Shown here: positions 45,616 to 55,418 of the stretch, piece after piece
Layout: every line of letters starts with the position of its first letter
How positions within the stretch are numbered: the stretch's first letter is position 1
Origin: Actinomycetes bacterium
Lineage (GTDB): Bacteria; Actinomycetota; Acidimicrobiia; Acidimicrobiales; RAAP-2
Direction: 5' to 3'
DNA: 56,264 nt
NCBI GenBank assembly: GCA_021820665.1
Contig: JAKADK010000009.1
Coordinates: 1 to 56,264 of the forward strand
The notes under the pieces: model-generated
Told to the model about the DNA's origin: nothing
Seen by the model: the letters and a program-made list of their open reading frames with translations, nothing else
Databases searched by the model: none
Program-made: the position numbers and the translations under genes

Positions 45616-46757
45616 AGACCGCGGCCACCGAGCTGTTCGGCATCGACCTTCCCATCTTCGCCTTCTCGCACTGCCGCGACGTTGTCGCGGCAGTGTGCAG
45701 ATCCGGCGGCATGGGGGTGCTCGGCGCCGTCAGCCACACCCCCGAGCAGCTGGAGATCGATCTCGACTGGATCGAAGCTCAGGTGGGCACCCGTCCCTAC
45801 GGCGTGGACCTGATCGTGCCGGCCCAGTACGCCGGGTCGGACTCGGGCGGGCTGTCGATGGCGGAGATCCGGGCCCAGCTACCGGCGGAGCACCTTGCCT
45901 TCGTCGACGACATCCTTCGGCGCTACGGCGTACCCGAGCTCGAAGGGGGGACGAGCGCGGTGGGGGTCCGTGAGGAGCCCGAGCCCGGCGGTGCCATCTT
46001 CTCTGCCAACCGAGCCGAGCCTCAGCTCGAGATCGCGTTGGCCCACCGCACGGCGCTCGTCGTCAACGCCCTCGGGCCACCCACGCCGCACATGGTCCAG
46101 CGGGCCAAGGAAGCGGGCAGGAAGGTCGGCGCGCTGGCGGGCGCGGCCAAGCATGCCGCCCGCCATGTCGAGGCCGGAGTCGACCTCGTCGTGGCCCAGG
46201 GCTCGGAGGCCGGCGGCCACACCGGGGAGATCGGGACGATGGTATTGGTCCCCGAGATCGTCGACGCCGTGGGCTCCACCCCGGTGCTCGGTGCCGGCGG
46301 GATCGGACGGGGCCGTCAGATGGCCGCGGCCATGGCCCTCGGTGCCCAGGGTGTCTGGTGCGGATCGGTGTGGCTCACCACCGAGGAAGCCGAGACCCAC
46401 CCCGTCGTCAAGGAAAAGTTCCTCCACGCCACCTCGGCAGACACTGTGCGGTCCCGATCGCGCACCGGGAAACCGGCTCGGCAGCTGAAGACGGCGTGGA
46501 CCGACGAGTGGGAGGCTCCCGGCAACCCGAAGCCCCTCGGGATGCCCTTCCAGCCCGTGCTGGTCAACGCCGCGCTGCAGCGCATCGACCGAGCCGCCTA
46601 CCGGAAGGGCTCGGGCGCCGAGCAGCTCGCCAACTACTTCGTGGGGCAGGTGGTGGGGACCATGAACCAGGTCAGGCCGGCGGCCGACGTGGTCTACCAG
46701 ATGGTCGAGGAGTTCATCGAGACGGTGCAGTCCCTTTCGGGCCTGCTCGAGAGCTGA
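45612..46757 (+). CDS. Nitronate monooxygenase-like NAD(P)H/FMN oxidoreductase
   Basis: A 381-residue FMN protein of the NMO/2-nitropropane dioxygenase fold. Visible are ELFGIDLPIFAFSHCRDVVAAV (N-terminal FMN part), HMVQRAKEAGRKVGALAGAAKHA, DLVVAQGSEAGGHTGEIGTMVLVPEIV (the phosphate-binding and catalytic His-Gly-type loop), VLGAGGIGRGRQMAAAMALGAQGVWCGS. It may act as a flavin reductase or enoyl reductase; the natural substrate is unknown. It is the last gene of the operon and stops 1 bp before the convergent ligase stop. Confidence 0.85.
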   Translation: MKTAATELFGIDLPIFAFSHCRDVVAAVCRSGGMGVLGAVSHTPEQLEIDLDWIEAQVGTRPYGVDLIVPAQYAGSDSGGLSMAEIRAQLPAEHLAFVDDILRRYGVPELEGGTSAVGVREEPEPGGAIFSANRAEPQLEIALAHRTALVVNALGPPTPHMVQRAKEAGRKVGALAGAAKHAARHVEAGVDLVVAQGSEAGGHTGEIGTMVLVPEIVDAVGSTPVLGAGGIGRGRQMAAAMALGAQGVWCGSVWLTTEEAETHPVVKEKFLHATSADTVRSRSRTGKPARQLKTAWTDEWEAPGNPKPLGMPFQPVLVNAALQRIDRAAYRKGSGAEQLANYFVGQVVGTMNQVRPAADVVYQMVEEFIETVQSLSGLLES

Positions 46758-46758
46758 C

Positions 46759-48366
46759 TCAGGCGCGGAGCTGGGCCAGGGCATCGTCCCGGCACTGCTT
46801 GTAGTCGACCTTCCCGTTGGGGGCCCGGCCGATGGTGTCGACGAACAGCACGCGCTTGGGCGCCTTGTACGCCGCCAGGTGCTTCTTGACGTCAGCGACC
46901 AGGTCGCTCTCGTCGAGCCCGGCGGAGGGGTACGCCTCGACGAGGGCGGTGACCGCCTCGCCCCAGGTGTCGTCGGGAACCCCGACCACGACCGCGTCTC
47001 GGACCCCCGGGTACCGCTTCAACACCTCCTCCACCTCTTCGGGAAAGACCTTTTCCCCGCCGGTATTGATGCAGACCGATCCCCGCCCGAGCAGGGTGAT
47101 CGAGCCGTCGGCCTCGACGGTGGCGTAGTCGCCCGGGATCGAGTACCGCCTGCCGTCGATGACCCGGAACGTCGCCGCCGTCTTCTCGTCGTCCTTGTAG
47201 TAGCCGAGCGGCACCCGCCCGCCGACCCCGACCATCCCGATCTCCCCCGACCCCGGTGTGGCGAAGCGCCCGTCGTCCGTGACGACCACGGCGTCCGGAC
47301 CGAGCTGGAACTTGGCCGTCCTCGCCGTCTCGCCACCACCGGAGATCGACGTCCCCATGCCCAGCGCCTCCGAGGAGGAGAACGCGTCCACGAGCACCAT
47401 CGCCCCGTGATGGCGGAGCAGGCCTCGCTTGGTCTCTTCGCTCCACATGACGCCCGAGGAGGTCATGCCGACGACACTGGAGAGGTCCCATCGCCCCGGT
47501 TCGTTGTCGAGGGCCCGGAGCATCGGCTTGGCGAAGGCATCGCCGACCACGACGACCACGTTCACCTTCTCCGCCTCGATGGTGTCCAACAGCTCCACGG
47601 GGTCGTAGCGGCGGCCGGCGAGCAGCACCACCGAGCCCCCCTGGGTCAGCGTGCTCTGGGAGACGAGGGACCCGGTGCCGTGCATGAGCGGGCACGCCGG
47701 CAGCGCCACCGGGCCGGGGGACGTGAGTAGGGAGCGGACGAGGTCGTAGTCGGGCTCCTCTGGGAACTCCATGCCGAGCTGGCTCGCCACCATCATGATC
47801 AGGTCGTCCTGGCGCCACATGACCCCCTTGGGCACACCCGTGGTCCCTCCGGTGTAGAGCAGGTAGAGATGATCACCGTCGCGGCCCCATGGGGCGCGCT
47901 GGCGACCGGGGGAGCTGGTGGCGGCCCGCTCGTAGGGGGTCGCCCACGATGGGCACGCCCCGGACCCGTCGTCCACCCAGAGCCATCCTCGGACCTTGGT
48001 CATCCGGTGCCGCACCGCCTCGACCCGTTCGGTGAAGGTGGCGTGGAACACCACCGCTACCGCATCGGCGTTGTCCCAGAGGTAGACCAGCTCGTCTTCG
48101 CCGTAGCGGTAGTTGGTGTTGACCGGCACCAAGCCCGCCTTGTAGGCGGCGTACATCGACTCGAGGTACTCCGGGCAGTTGTAGAGGTACTGGGCAACCT
48201 TGTCCTGTTCGGAGACACCCAGGTCGAGCAGCCATGCCGCCACGCCATCGGCCCGGCGGTCTACCTCCCCCCAGTTCCGGCGGGTCTCCCCCTGCACCAG
48301 GCAGGGCGCGTCGGGGATCTGGTCGGCGGCGGCCTCCCACAGCTCGGCGATGGACCAACCTGGCAT
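46759..48366 (-). CDS. Acyl-CoA ligase (AMP-forming, FadD-type)
   Basis: A 535-residue adenylate-forming ligase: WNW-type N-terminal domain, YLLYTGGTTGVPKGVMWR (A3 P-loop, about 170-186), GTSISGGGETART, GRVPLGYYKDDEKT, GDYATVEADGSITLLGRGSVCINTGGEKVFPEEVEEVL (A7-A8), and RAPNGKVDYK near the C-terminus with the catalytic Lys. It converts a free carboxylic acid to its CoA ester, the entry point for the neighbouring carboxylase operon (AtuH-like role, by context). It is convergent with that operon. ATG 48366 has GGAGGGG about 9 nt upstream. Confidence 0.92.
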   Translation of the reverse strand: MPGWSIAELWEAAADQIPDAPCLVQGETRRNWGEVDRRADGVAAWLLDLGVSEQDKVAQYLYNCPEYLESMYAAYKAGLVPVNTNYRYGEDELVYLWDNADAVAVVFHATFTERVEAVRHRMTKVRGWLWVDDGSGACPSWATPYERAATSSPGRQRAPWGRDGDHLYLLYTGGTTGVPKGVMWRQDDLIMMVASQLGMEFPEEPDYDLVRSLLTSPGPVALPACPLMHGTGSLVSQSTLTQGGSVVLLAGRRYDPVELLDTIEAEKVNVVVVVGDAFAKPMLRALDNEPGRWDLSSVVGMTSSGVMWSEETKRGLLRHHGAMVLVDAFSSSEALGMGTSISGGGETARTAKFQLGPDAVVVTDDGRFATPGSGEIGMVGVGGRVPLGYYKDDEKTAATFRVIDGRRYSIPGDYATVEADGSITLLGRGSVCINTGGEKVFPEEVEEVLKRYPGVRDAVVVGVPDDTWGEAVTALVEAYPSAGLDESDLVADVKKHLAAYKAPKRVLFVDTIGRAPNGKVDYKQCRDDALAQLRA

Positions 48367-48473
48367 GACGCTCGTCCCCTCCCTCGTACGCCGGCGCCCG
48401 CCGGTCGGCGGGCGCCGGGCGGAACCGGCCCGGAGCTCCCCGCCTCTCCTCTCCTGGCGTACCTTAGTTTGCC

Positions 48474-48485
48474 TACACTCGAGTG
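48474..48485 (+). promoter_or_regulatory. -10 box overlapping a palindrome, upstream of the monooxygenase
   Basis: TACACT (48474-48479) overlaps the perfect 10-bp palindrome CACTCGAGTG (48476-48485), about 80 bp upstream of the monooxygenase start. A regulator bound there would block the promoter. Confidence 0.4.
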
Positions 48486-48514
48486 GGTCCAGTCATCGGT
48501 CGCCAGCCGGATGA

Positions 48515-50200
<1,686 letters not shown>

Positions 50201-50237
50201 GCTCGTCGGCTCCGTCCGAGTCACATCCCCACGGGAG

Positions 50238-50243
50238 TACCGT
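50238..50243 (+). promoter_or_regulatory. -10 box of the DsbA-fold protein gene
   Basis: TACCGT ends 6 nt before GTG 50250, consistent with a leaderless start and supporting it over upstream in-frame codons. Confidence 0.4.
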
Positions 50244-50249
50244 GAGGGT

Positions 50250-50861
50250 GTGGAGCGCGCCATCGAGGTTTTCTCCGACGTCTGGTGCCCGTTCGCCTAC
50301 GTCGGGATCCGGCGGGTCCTTGCCGAGCGGGACCGGGCCGGTGCCGGGACCGTCCTCTCCTTTCGGGCCTGGCCACTGGAACTGGTGAACGGTGCACCGC
50401 TCCCGGCCGATCTGGTCGTCGAGGAGGCGCGCGCACTCCAGGCCCAGGTCGCACCCGAGCTATTCGCCGGGATCGGCGCGAAGCACTTCCCGTCCAGCAC
50501 CATTGGCGCCCTCGGGCTCTCGGCCTGGGCGGCGGACGCCGGCCCGGTCGTCGGCGAGCAGGTCGCGCTCGAGCTCCGGTCCTCCCTGTTCGAGCGGGGG
50601 GTGGACATCGGCGACCACTCAGTCCTCGAGCGCATCGCCGCCGTCCATGGGCTCTCCATGCCGGCGCCGTCTTGGATGCTCGCCCGCGTGACGGCCGACC
50701 TGGAAGAGGGTCGACGGCGCGGGGTACGCGGCTCGCCGCACTTCTTCGTCGGTACCGAGGACTACTTCTGCCCGACGCTCCGCCTCTCCCGCGAGGGCGG
50801 CCTCCTCCGTGCGGGGGTCGACGTCGACGGGCTCGCCACGTTCCTCACCCGGGCGCTCTGA
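50250..50861 (+). CDS. DsbA-fold (FrnE/HCCA isomerase-like) protein
   Basis: A 203-residue thioredoxin-fold protein of the DsbA/FrnE/2-hydroxychromene-2-carboxylate isomerase group. The active-site region is SDVWCPFAYVGIRRV: the usual CPWC is CPFA, so only one Cys remains and it cannot be a dithiol oxidase. The cis-Pro segment GVRGSPHFFVG and the following FCPTLRL are in place. Members often act as glutathione- or mycothiol-dependent isomerases, a possible link to the polyketide- or aromatic-type substrates, but the function here is unknown. No signal peptide. GTG 50250 follows a -10 box. Confidence 0.8.
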   Translation: MERAIEVFSDVWCPFAYVGIRRVLAERDRAGAGTVLSFRAWPLELVNGAPLPADLVVEEARALQAQVAPELFAGIGAKHFPSSTIGALGLSAWAADAGPVVGEQVALELRSSLFERGVDIGDHSVLERIAAVHGLSMPAPSWMLARVTADLEEGRRRGVRGSPHFFVGTEDYFCPTLRLSREGGLLRAGVDVDGLATFLTRAL

Positions 50862-50876
50862 GGGGTCGGACCGCCT

Positions 50877-51827
50877 GTGGGCAGGATGTCTGCTGACCGC
50901 ATGGTGGTCCGCCTGGCCGGCGACGGGTCACGCCGCCGGAGGCCCGACACCGTGGCGGTCGAGGAGCCCCTGGAGCTGCGGTTGGCGGGAACACCGTTCA
51001 CCGTGACCATGCGCACGCCGGGTGCCGACTTCGACTTGGCCGCCGGTTTCCTCGTGAGCGAAGGCATCGTCTGGAGGAGAGAGGACGTGGCGGCGATGCG
51101 TACCTGTGTCGGGGACGCCGGGGGAGGGGTAGGTGGGTCCAGCCGACTCGACATCGTCCTGGCCCCCCATGTCCGGGTTCCCGACGCCGGCCTGGTCCGG
51201 GCATTCCCGACGTCGAGCGCGTGCGGGGTCTGCGGGAAGGACGCGCTCGACGCCGTCACGACCCGGTCCTCGTTCCCGGTCGGGGACGACCCCTTGGTGG
51301 TCGACCCGGCAGTCCTCTGCGCCCTCCCCGGCCGGCTCCGCTCCGAGCAGGCCGTCTTCGACCGAACCGGGGGCCTCCATGCTGCCGCCATCTTCGACGG
51401 GAAGAGCGGTGCCCTCCTCGTCCTGCGGGAGGACGTCGGCCGCCACAACGCCGTCGACAAGGTCGTCGGCTGGGCGCTGCGGGAAGGCCGGCTCCCGCTG
51501 GCCGGGACCGTCCTGCTGGTGTCGGGGCGGGCGTCCTTCGAGCTGGTCCAGAAGGCCGGCATGGCCGGGATCCCCTTTCTCGCCGCCGTCTCGGCGCCGT
51601 CGTCGCTGGCGGTGGACCTGGCGACCACGATGGGGATGTCACTCGTCGGGTTCCTGCGTGACCCTTCGATGGTCGTCTACAGCGGCGCACACCGGGTGGG
51701 AGCGCCGGCGGCGGTCCACGGCCCGCATCGGGAAGGCCCGCACCAGGAAGGCCCGCATCGGGAAGGCCCGCATCGGGAAGGCCCGCATCGGGAAGGCAGA
51801 GACCATGAAGCACGACGCACCGCATGA
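50877..51827 (+). CDS. fdhD: Formate dehydrogenase sulfurtransferase FdhD
   Basis: FdhD passes sulfur to the molybdenum cofactor of formate dehydrogenase. The 316-residue protein has VAVEEPLELRLAGTPFTVTMRTPGADFDLAAGFLVSEGI, the CxxC loop SSACGVCGKD (C116, C119), GGLHAAAIFD, REDVGRHNAVDKVVGWAL and VLLVSGRASFELVQKAGMAGIPFLAAVSAPSSLAV. The last 45 residues are a repeat tail (GPHRE units) encoded by a 15-bp repeat. GTG 50877 or ATG 50886 may be the start. It overlaps fdhF by 23 bp. Confidence 0.93.
   Translation: MGRMSADRMVVRLAGDGSRRRRPDTVAVEEPLELRLAGTPFTVTMRTPGADFDLAAGFLVSEGIVWRREDVAAMRTCVGDAGGGVGGSSRLDIVLAPHVRVPDAGLVRAFPTSSACGVCGKDALDAVTTRSSFPVGDDPLVVDPAVLCALPGRLRSEQAVFDRTGGLHAAAIFDGKSGALLVLREDVGRHNAVDKVVGWALREGRLPLAGTVLLVSGRASFELVQKAGMAGIPFLAAVSAPSSLAVDLATTMGMSLVGFLRDPSMVVYSGAHRVGAPAAVHGPHREGPHQEGPHREGPHREGPHREGRDHEARRTA
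51721..51795 (+). repeat. 15-bp tandem repeat at the fdhD end
   Basis: Five units of gcccgcatcgggaag (the second with gcaccaggaag) run from 51721 to 51795. They keep frame and encode GPHRE-type repeats in FdhD. The last unit holds GGGAAGG, a possible ribosome binding site about 11 nt before the fdhF ATG. Confidence 0.9.
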
Positions 51828-54099
51828 CGACGTGACCGGGGGGGAGCTCTCGGTCGGCCGACCCGAGACCTGGGCGGTCGGAGTCCCGGGCATCGTCCAC
51901 TCCCTGGAGCACGCCTACCGGGAGATGGGAGTGCGGCGCAGCCTCACCGCCCTGCTGGCGGTCAACCAGAAGGACGGATTCGACTGCATGTCGTGCGCCT
52001 GGCCGGACCCACCCGACCGGAAGCACGCCGAGTTCTGCGAGAACGGGGCGAAGGCGGTGGCCTGGGAGGCGGACCTCCGCCGCATCCCGTCCTCCTTCTG
52101 GTCGGAGCACAGCCTCGGTGACCTGGCCGGACGGAGCGAGCACTGGCTGGGCCAGCAGGGCCGGCTCGTCGAGCCGCTCTACCGCGAGGCCGGCTCCGAC
52201 CACTACCGGCCGATCGGGTGGGACCAGGCGTTCGCCGTGATCGCCGCCGAGCTCAACCGTCTGGAGTCGCCCGACGAGGCCACGTTCTACACCTCGGGCC
52301 GGACCAGCAACGAGGCGGCGTTCGTCTACCAGCTCTTCGTGCGGACCTTTGGGACCAACAACCTTCCCGACTGCTCCAACATGTGCCACGAGTCGACCAG
52401 CGTGGCCATGGCCGACGCCATCGGCGTCGGGAAGGCCACCGTGACCTACCGGGACTTCGCACTGGCCGACCTGATCGTCATCATGGGGCAGAACCCGGGG
52501 ACCAACCATCCCCGCATGCTCACGGCGCTGGAGGAGGCCAAGCGATCGGGGACGCGGATCGTGGCGGTGAACCCGCTGCCCGAAGCCGGCCTCCTCCGGT
52601 TCAAGAACCCCCAGCGTCCCCGGGGGATCGTCGGGTCGGGAACGGCACTCGCCGACCAGTTCCTCCAGATCCGGTTGGGCGGGGACCTGGCCCTCCTCCA
52701 GGCGCTCACCGCCCGGGTCCTGGCAGCGGAGGACGCCGCGCCGGGCACCGTGCTCGACCGCGCCTTCCTCGACGAGCGGTGCGAAGGGCTCGAGGCGTTG
52801 CGCGCCGCCCGTTCGACGCTCGACGAGGAGGCCGTGCTGGCGGCCACCGGTCTGCGTCGTGAGGAGATCGACGAGCTGGCCGACCGCTACCTCCGGGCCG
52901 ACCGGACGATCATCTGCTGGGCCATGGGGCTCACCCAGCACCGCCAGGCGGTGGCCACCATCCGCGAGGCCATCAACCTCCTGCTCTTGCGGGGGAACAT
53001 CGGCAGACCCGGCGCCGGGGCGTGCCCCGTGCGCGGGCACAGCAACGTCCAGGGCGACCGGACGATGGGGATCTGGGAGTCGCCGGAGCCGGCGTTCCTG
53101 GACGCGCTCGAAGCCGAGTTCGGGATCCCCATGCCCCGCCACGACGGGTACGACGTCGTGGAGTCGGTGCGCCGGATGCGGGACGGTGACGTGAAGGTCT
53201 TCTTCGGCCTGGGCGGGAACTTCGTCGCCGCTGTCTCGGACACCACCGTGGCCGAGGCGGCACTGGCACGGACGCGCCTGTCGGTGCAGGTCTCGACCAA
53301 GCTCAACCGGTCCCACGTGATCGCCGGCGAGCAGGCGCTCGTCCTGCCCGCCCTGGGGCGGACGGAGCTCGACGTCCAGGCGAGCGGGCCGCAGTTCGTC
53401 AGCGTCGAGGACACGGTGTCGATGGTGCACCCGTCGGCCGGTCGCCTGCCGCCGGCCAGCCCCCTCCTGCTGAGCGAGGTGGCGATCGTGGCGCGCCTCG
53501 CCATCGCCACCCTGGGCGACGCCTCGCCCGTCGACTGGCGGTCCTTCGAGCGCGACTACGACGTGATCCGCGAGCACATCGCCCGGACTGTTCCCGGCCA
53601 CGAGCGCTACAACGAGCGGATCCGCCAGGACGGCGGCTTCCTCCTCCACCAAGGGCCCAGGGACGACCGGCGGTTCCCCACGCCGTCCGGGCGCGCCGTC
53701 CTGGCCTGCACCACCTTCGAGCCGCTGGTCTGCCCGCCCGGCCGGCTCCTCCTCCAGACCGTGCGGAGCCACGACCAGTTCAACACCACCGTCTACGGGA
53801 TGGACGATCGGTACCGCGGCATCCGCAACGGGCGGCGGGTGGTCTTCGTCAATCCCGAGGACCTGGAGGCGCTCGGCCTCGCCGATGGCGACGTCGTGGA
53901 CATCCACAGCGAGTGGCGCGACGGAGTGGACCGCGTCGTCCGGGCGTTCCGGGTCGTGGCCTATCCGACGGCCAGGGGGTGTGCGGCCGCCTACTTCCCG
54001 GAGGCCAATGGCCTCGTGCCACTGGACAGCGTCGCCGAGGCGAGCCACACGCCGACCTCGAAGGCGGTCGTGGTCCGGCTGGAGCTCAACACCCCCTGA
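51805..54099 (+). CDS. Molybdopterin oxidoreductase, FdhF/YdeP-type alpha subunit
   Basis: A 764-residue catalytic subunit of the FdhF/YdeP-type formate-dehydrogenase-like family. An N-terminal cysteine cluster (C61, C64, C78; DCMSCAWPDPPDRKHAEFC) could bind an iron-sulfur cluster, and NMCHES has Cys194, a family-conserved residue. The molybdopterin-binding domains follow with VIMGQNPGTNHPRMLTALEEAKR, LLRGNIGRPGAGACPVRGHSNVQGDRTMG and FFGLGGNFVAAVSD, and a C-terminal domain with TVRSHDQFNTTVYGMDDRYRGIRNGR. No small subunits or NAD-binding partner are beside it, so its electron acceptor is unknown. The ATG is preceded by the fdhD repeat. Confidence 0.9.
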   Translation: MKHDAPHDDVTGGELSVGRPETWAVGVPGIVHSLEHAYREMGVRRSLTALLAVNQKDGFDCMSCAWPDPPDRKHAEFCENGAKAVAWEADLRRIPSSFWSEHSLGDLAGRSEHWLGQQGRLVEPLYREAGSDHYRPIGWDQAFAVIAAELNRLESPDEATFYTSGRTSNEAAFVYQLFVRTFGTNNLPDCSNMCHESTSVAMADAIGVGKATVTYRDFALADLIVIMGQNPGTNHPRMLTALEEAKRSGTRIVAVNPLPEAGLLRFKNPQRPRGIVGSGTALADQFLQIRLGGDLALLQALTARVLAAEDAAPGTVLDRAFLDERCEGLEALRAARSTLDEEAVLAATGLRREEIDELADRYLRADRTIICWAMGLTQHRQAVATIREAINLLLLRGNIGRPGAGACPVRGHSNVQGDRTMGIWESPEPAFLDALEAEFGIPMPRHDGYDVVESVRRMRDGDVKVFFGLGGNFVAAVSDTTVAEAALARTRLSVQVSTKLNRSHVIAGEQALVLPALGRTELDVQASGPQFVSVEDTVSMVHPSAGRLPPASPLLLSEVAIVARLAIATLGDASPVDWRSFERDYDVIREHIARTVPGHERYNERIRQDGGFLLHQGPRDDRRFPTPSGRAVLACTTFEPLVCPPGRLLLQTVRSHDQFNTTVYGMDDRYRGIRNGRRVVFVNPEDLEALGLADGDVVDIHSEWRDGVDRVVRAFRVVAYPTARGCAAAYFPEANGLVPLDSVAEASHTPTSKAVVVRLELNTP

Positions 54100-55306
54100 C
54101 CATGAGCGGGGGCTCCCATCCCGGCATGGCCAGGACGACCTGCACGTCGCTGATGTGGCGTTCCAGGAACGCCGCCTCGCAGTAGGAGAGGTAGAGGTCC
54201 CACAGCCGACCGGTCCGGTCCCCGAGCCCGAGCCGGGCGATCGCCTCGCGGTGGGCGTCGACGCTGTCGTGCCACCGGTGGAGCGTCTCGGCGTAGTGCC
54301 TCCCGATGTCGTCCAGGTCGACGATCCGCATCGGGGTCGCCCGGCTCACCGCCCGGGCGATGGCCTCGATCGAGGGGATGCACCCGCCGGGGAAGATGGT
54401 CTCGGTGATGAAGTCCCGCCCGTTCTTGGCCCGCTCGTAGCTGCGGTCGTCGATGGTGATGGCCTGGAGGCCCATGAGCCCCTCGGGGGCCAGGAGCCGG
54501 GCACAGGTGGCGAAAAAGGTGTCGTGGCTGCGCCAGTCGACGGCCTCGATCATCTCGATAGACACCAGCTTGTCGTAGGTCCCCTCCAGTTCGCGGTAGT
54601 CCCGATCCAGCACGCGCACGCGTTCGGTGAGTCCGGCGTCGGCCACCCGCTTCGTTGCGTACTCGAACTGGGCCTCGGAGATGGTGGTGGTCGTGACCCG
54701 GCACCCGGTGATGGAGGCAGCCCGGATGGCGAAACCCCCCCACCCGGTCCCGATCTCCACGACGTGGTCACCCGGCCCGATGCCGAGCTTGGCGCAGAGG
54801 CGGTCCACCTTCGCCGTCGAGGCCTCTTCCAACGTCATCCCGGGTCGGGTGAACACGGCGGAGGAGTACATCATCGTCGGGTCGAGCATGAGCTCGAAGA
54901 GCTCGTTGGACAGGTCGTAGTGGCGGCGGATGTTCTCCCGGTCCCGCTCCGGGTCCTCGGGTCGCCGGCGCCGGACCCAGTCCGCCGTCCTCGCCGAGGC
55001 CCGGCCGATCCGGTCGGTGACGGCCGCGAGCCCGGCCAGGTTGCGCCAGAGGATCGTGACGAGGGCGGTCGGATCGTCGCACTCCCACTCGCCGTCGGCG
55101 TACGTGTCCCCCAGCGCCACCGACCCGCCTCTGAGGACCTTGCCGTAGGCGGCATCCTGGTGGACGGTGACGTGGACCTCCGGCTCTCCCTCCCCGAACC
55201 GGTGGGTTCCGGCCCGGTCGTGGAGCACGATCGTCCCGCGTCGGATCCGGGCGGCGAGGGCCCTCACGAAGCTCGCCTGTGCCCGGTCGAGCATGTTGCC
55301 GGTCAT
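54086..55306 (-). CDS. cfa: Cyclopropane-fatty-acyl-phospholipid synthase
   Basis: A 406-residue S-adenosylmethionine-dependent methyltransferase that adds a methylene bridge to unsaturated acyl chains of membrane lipids. Visible: NIRRHYDLSNELFELMLDPTMMYSSAVF, VVEIGTGWGGFAIRAA (SAM loop), TTTISEAQFEYA, VSIEMIEAV, and ETIFPGGCIPSIEAI in the C-terminal half. It lies downstream of DUF1365 on the same strand, a common pair in actinobacteria and proteobacteria. ATG 55306 has GAGGAGGACAGGAG upstream. It overlaps fdhF by 14 bp in convergent orientation. Confidence 0.93.
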   Translation of the reverse strand: MTGNMLDRAQASFVRALAARIRRGTIVLHDRAGTHRFGEGEPEVHVTVHQDAAYGKVLRGGSVALGDTYADGEWECDDPTALVTILWRNLAGLAAVTDRIGRASARTADWVRRRRPEDPERDRENIRRHYDLSNELFELMLDPTMMYSSAVFTRPGMTLEEASTAKVDRLCAKLGIGPGDHVVEIGTGWGGFAIRAASITGCRVTTTTISEAQFEYATKRVADAGLTERVRVLDRDYRELEGTYDKLVSIEMIEAVDWRSHDTFFATCARLLAPEGLMGLQAITIDDRSYERAKNGRDFITETIFPGGCIPSIEAIARAVSRATPMRIVDLDDIGRHYAETLHRWHDSVDAHREAIARLGLGDRTGRLWDLYLSYCEAAFLERHISDVQVVLAMPGWEPPLMVRGC

Positions 55307-55382
55307 CTCCTGTCCTCCTCCCGTCCCCTGGGGGCGGTCCCCGCATCCTGTGCCGATGGCGGGACCGCCTGTCAGTACCCCC

Positions 55383-55418
55383 CGAGCCTTCGTGCCTACG
55401 CGAGCCTTCGTGCCTACG
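55383..55418. repeat. 18-bp tandem repeat
   Basis: CGAGCCTTCGTGCCTACG occurs twice in a row (55383-55400, 55401-55418) plus a further CGAGCC, in the gap between cfa and DUF1365 and entering the DUF1365 stop. Confidence 0.85.
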
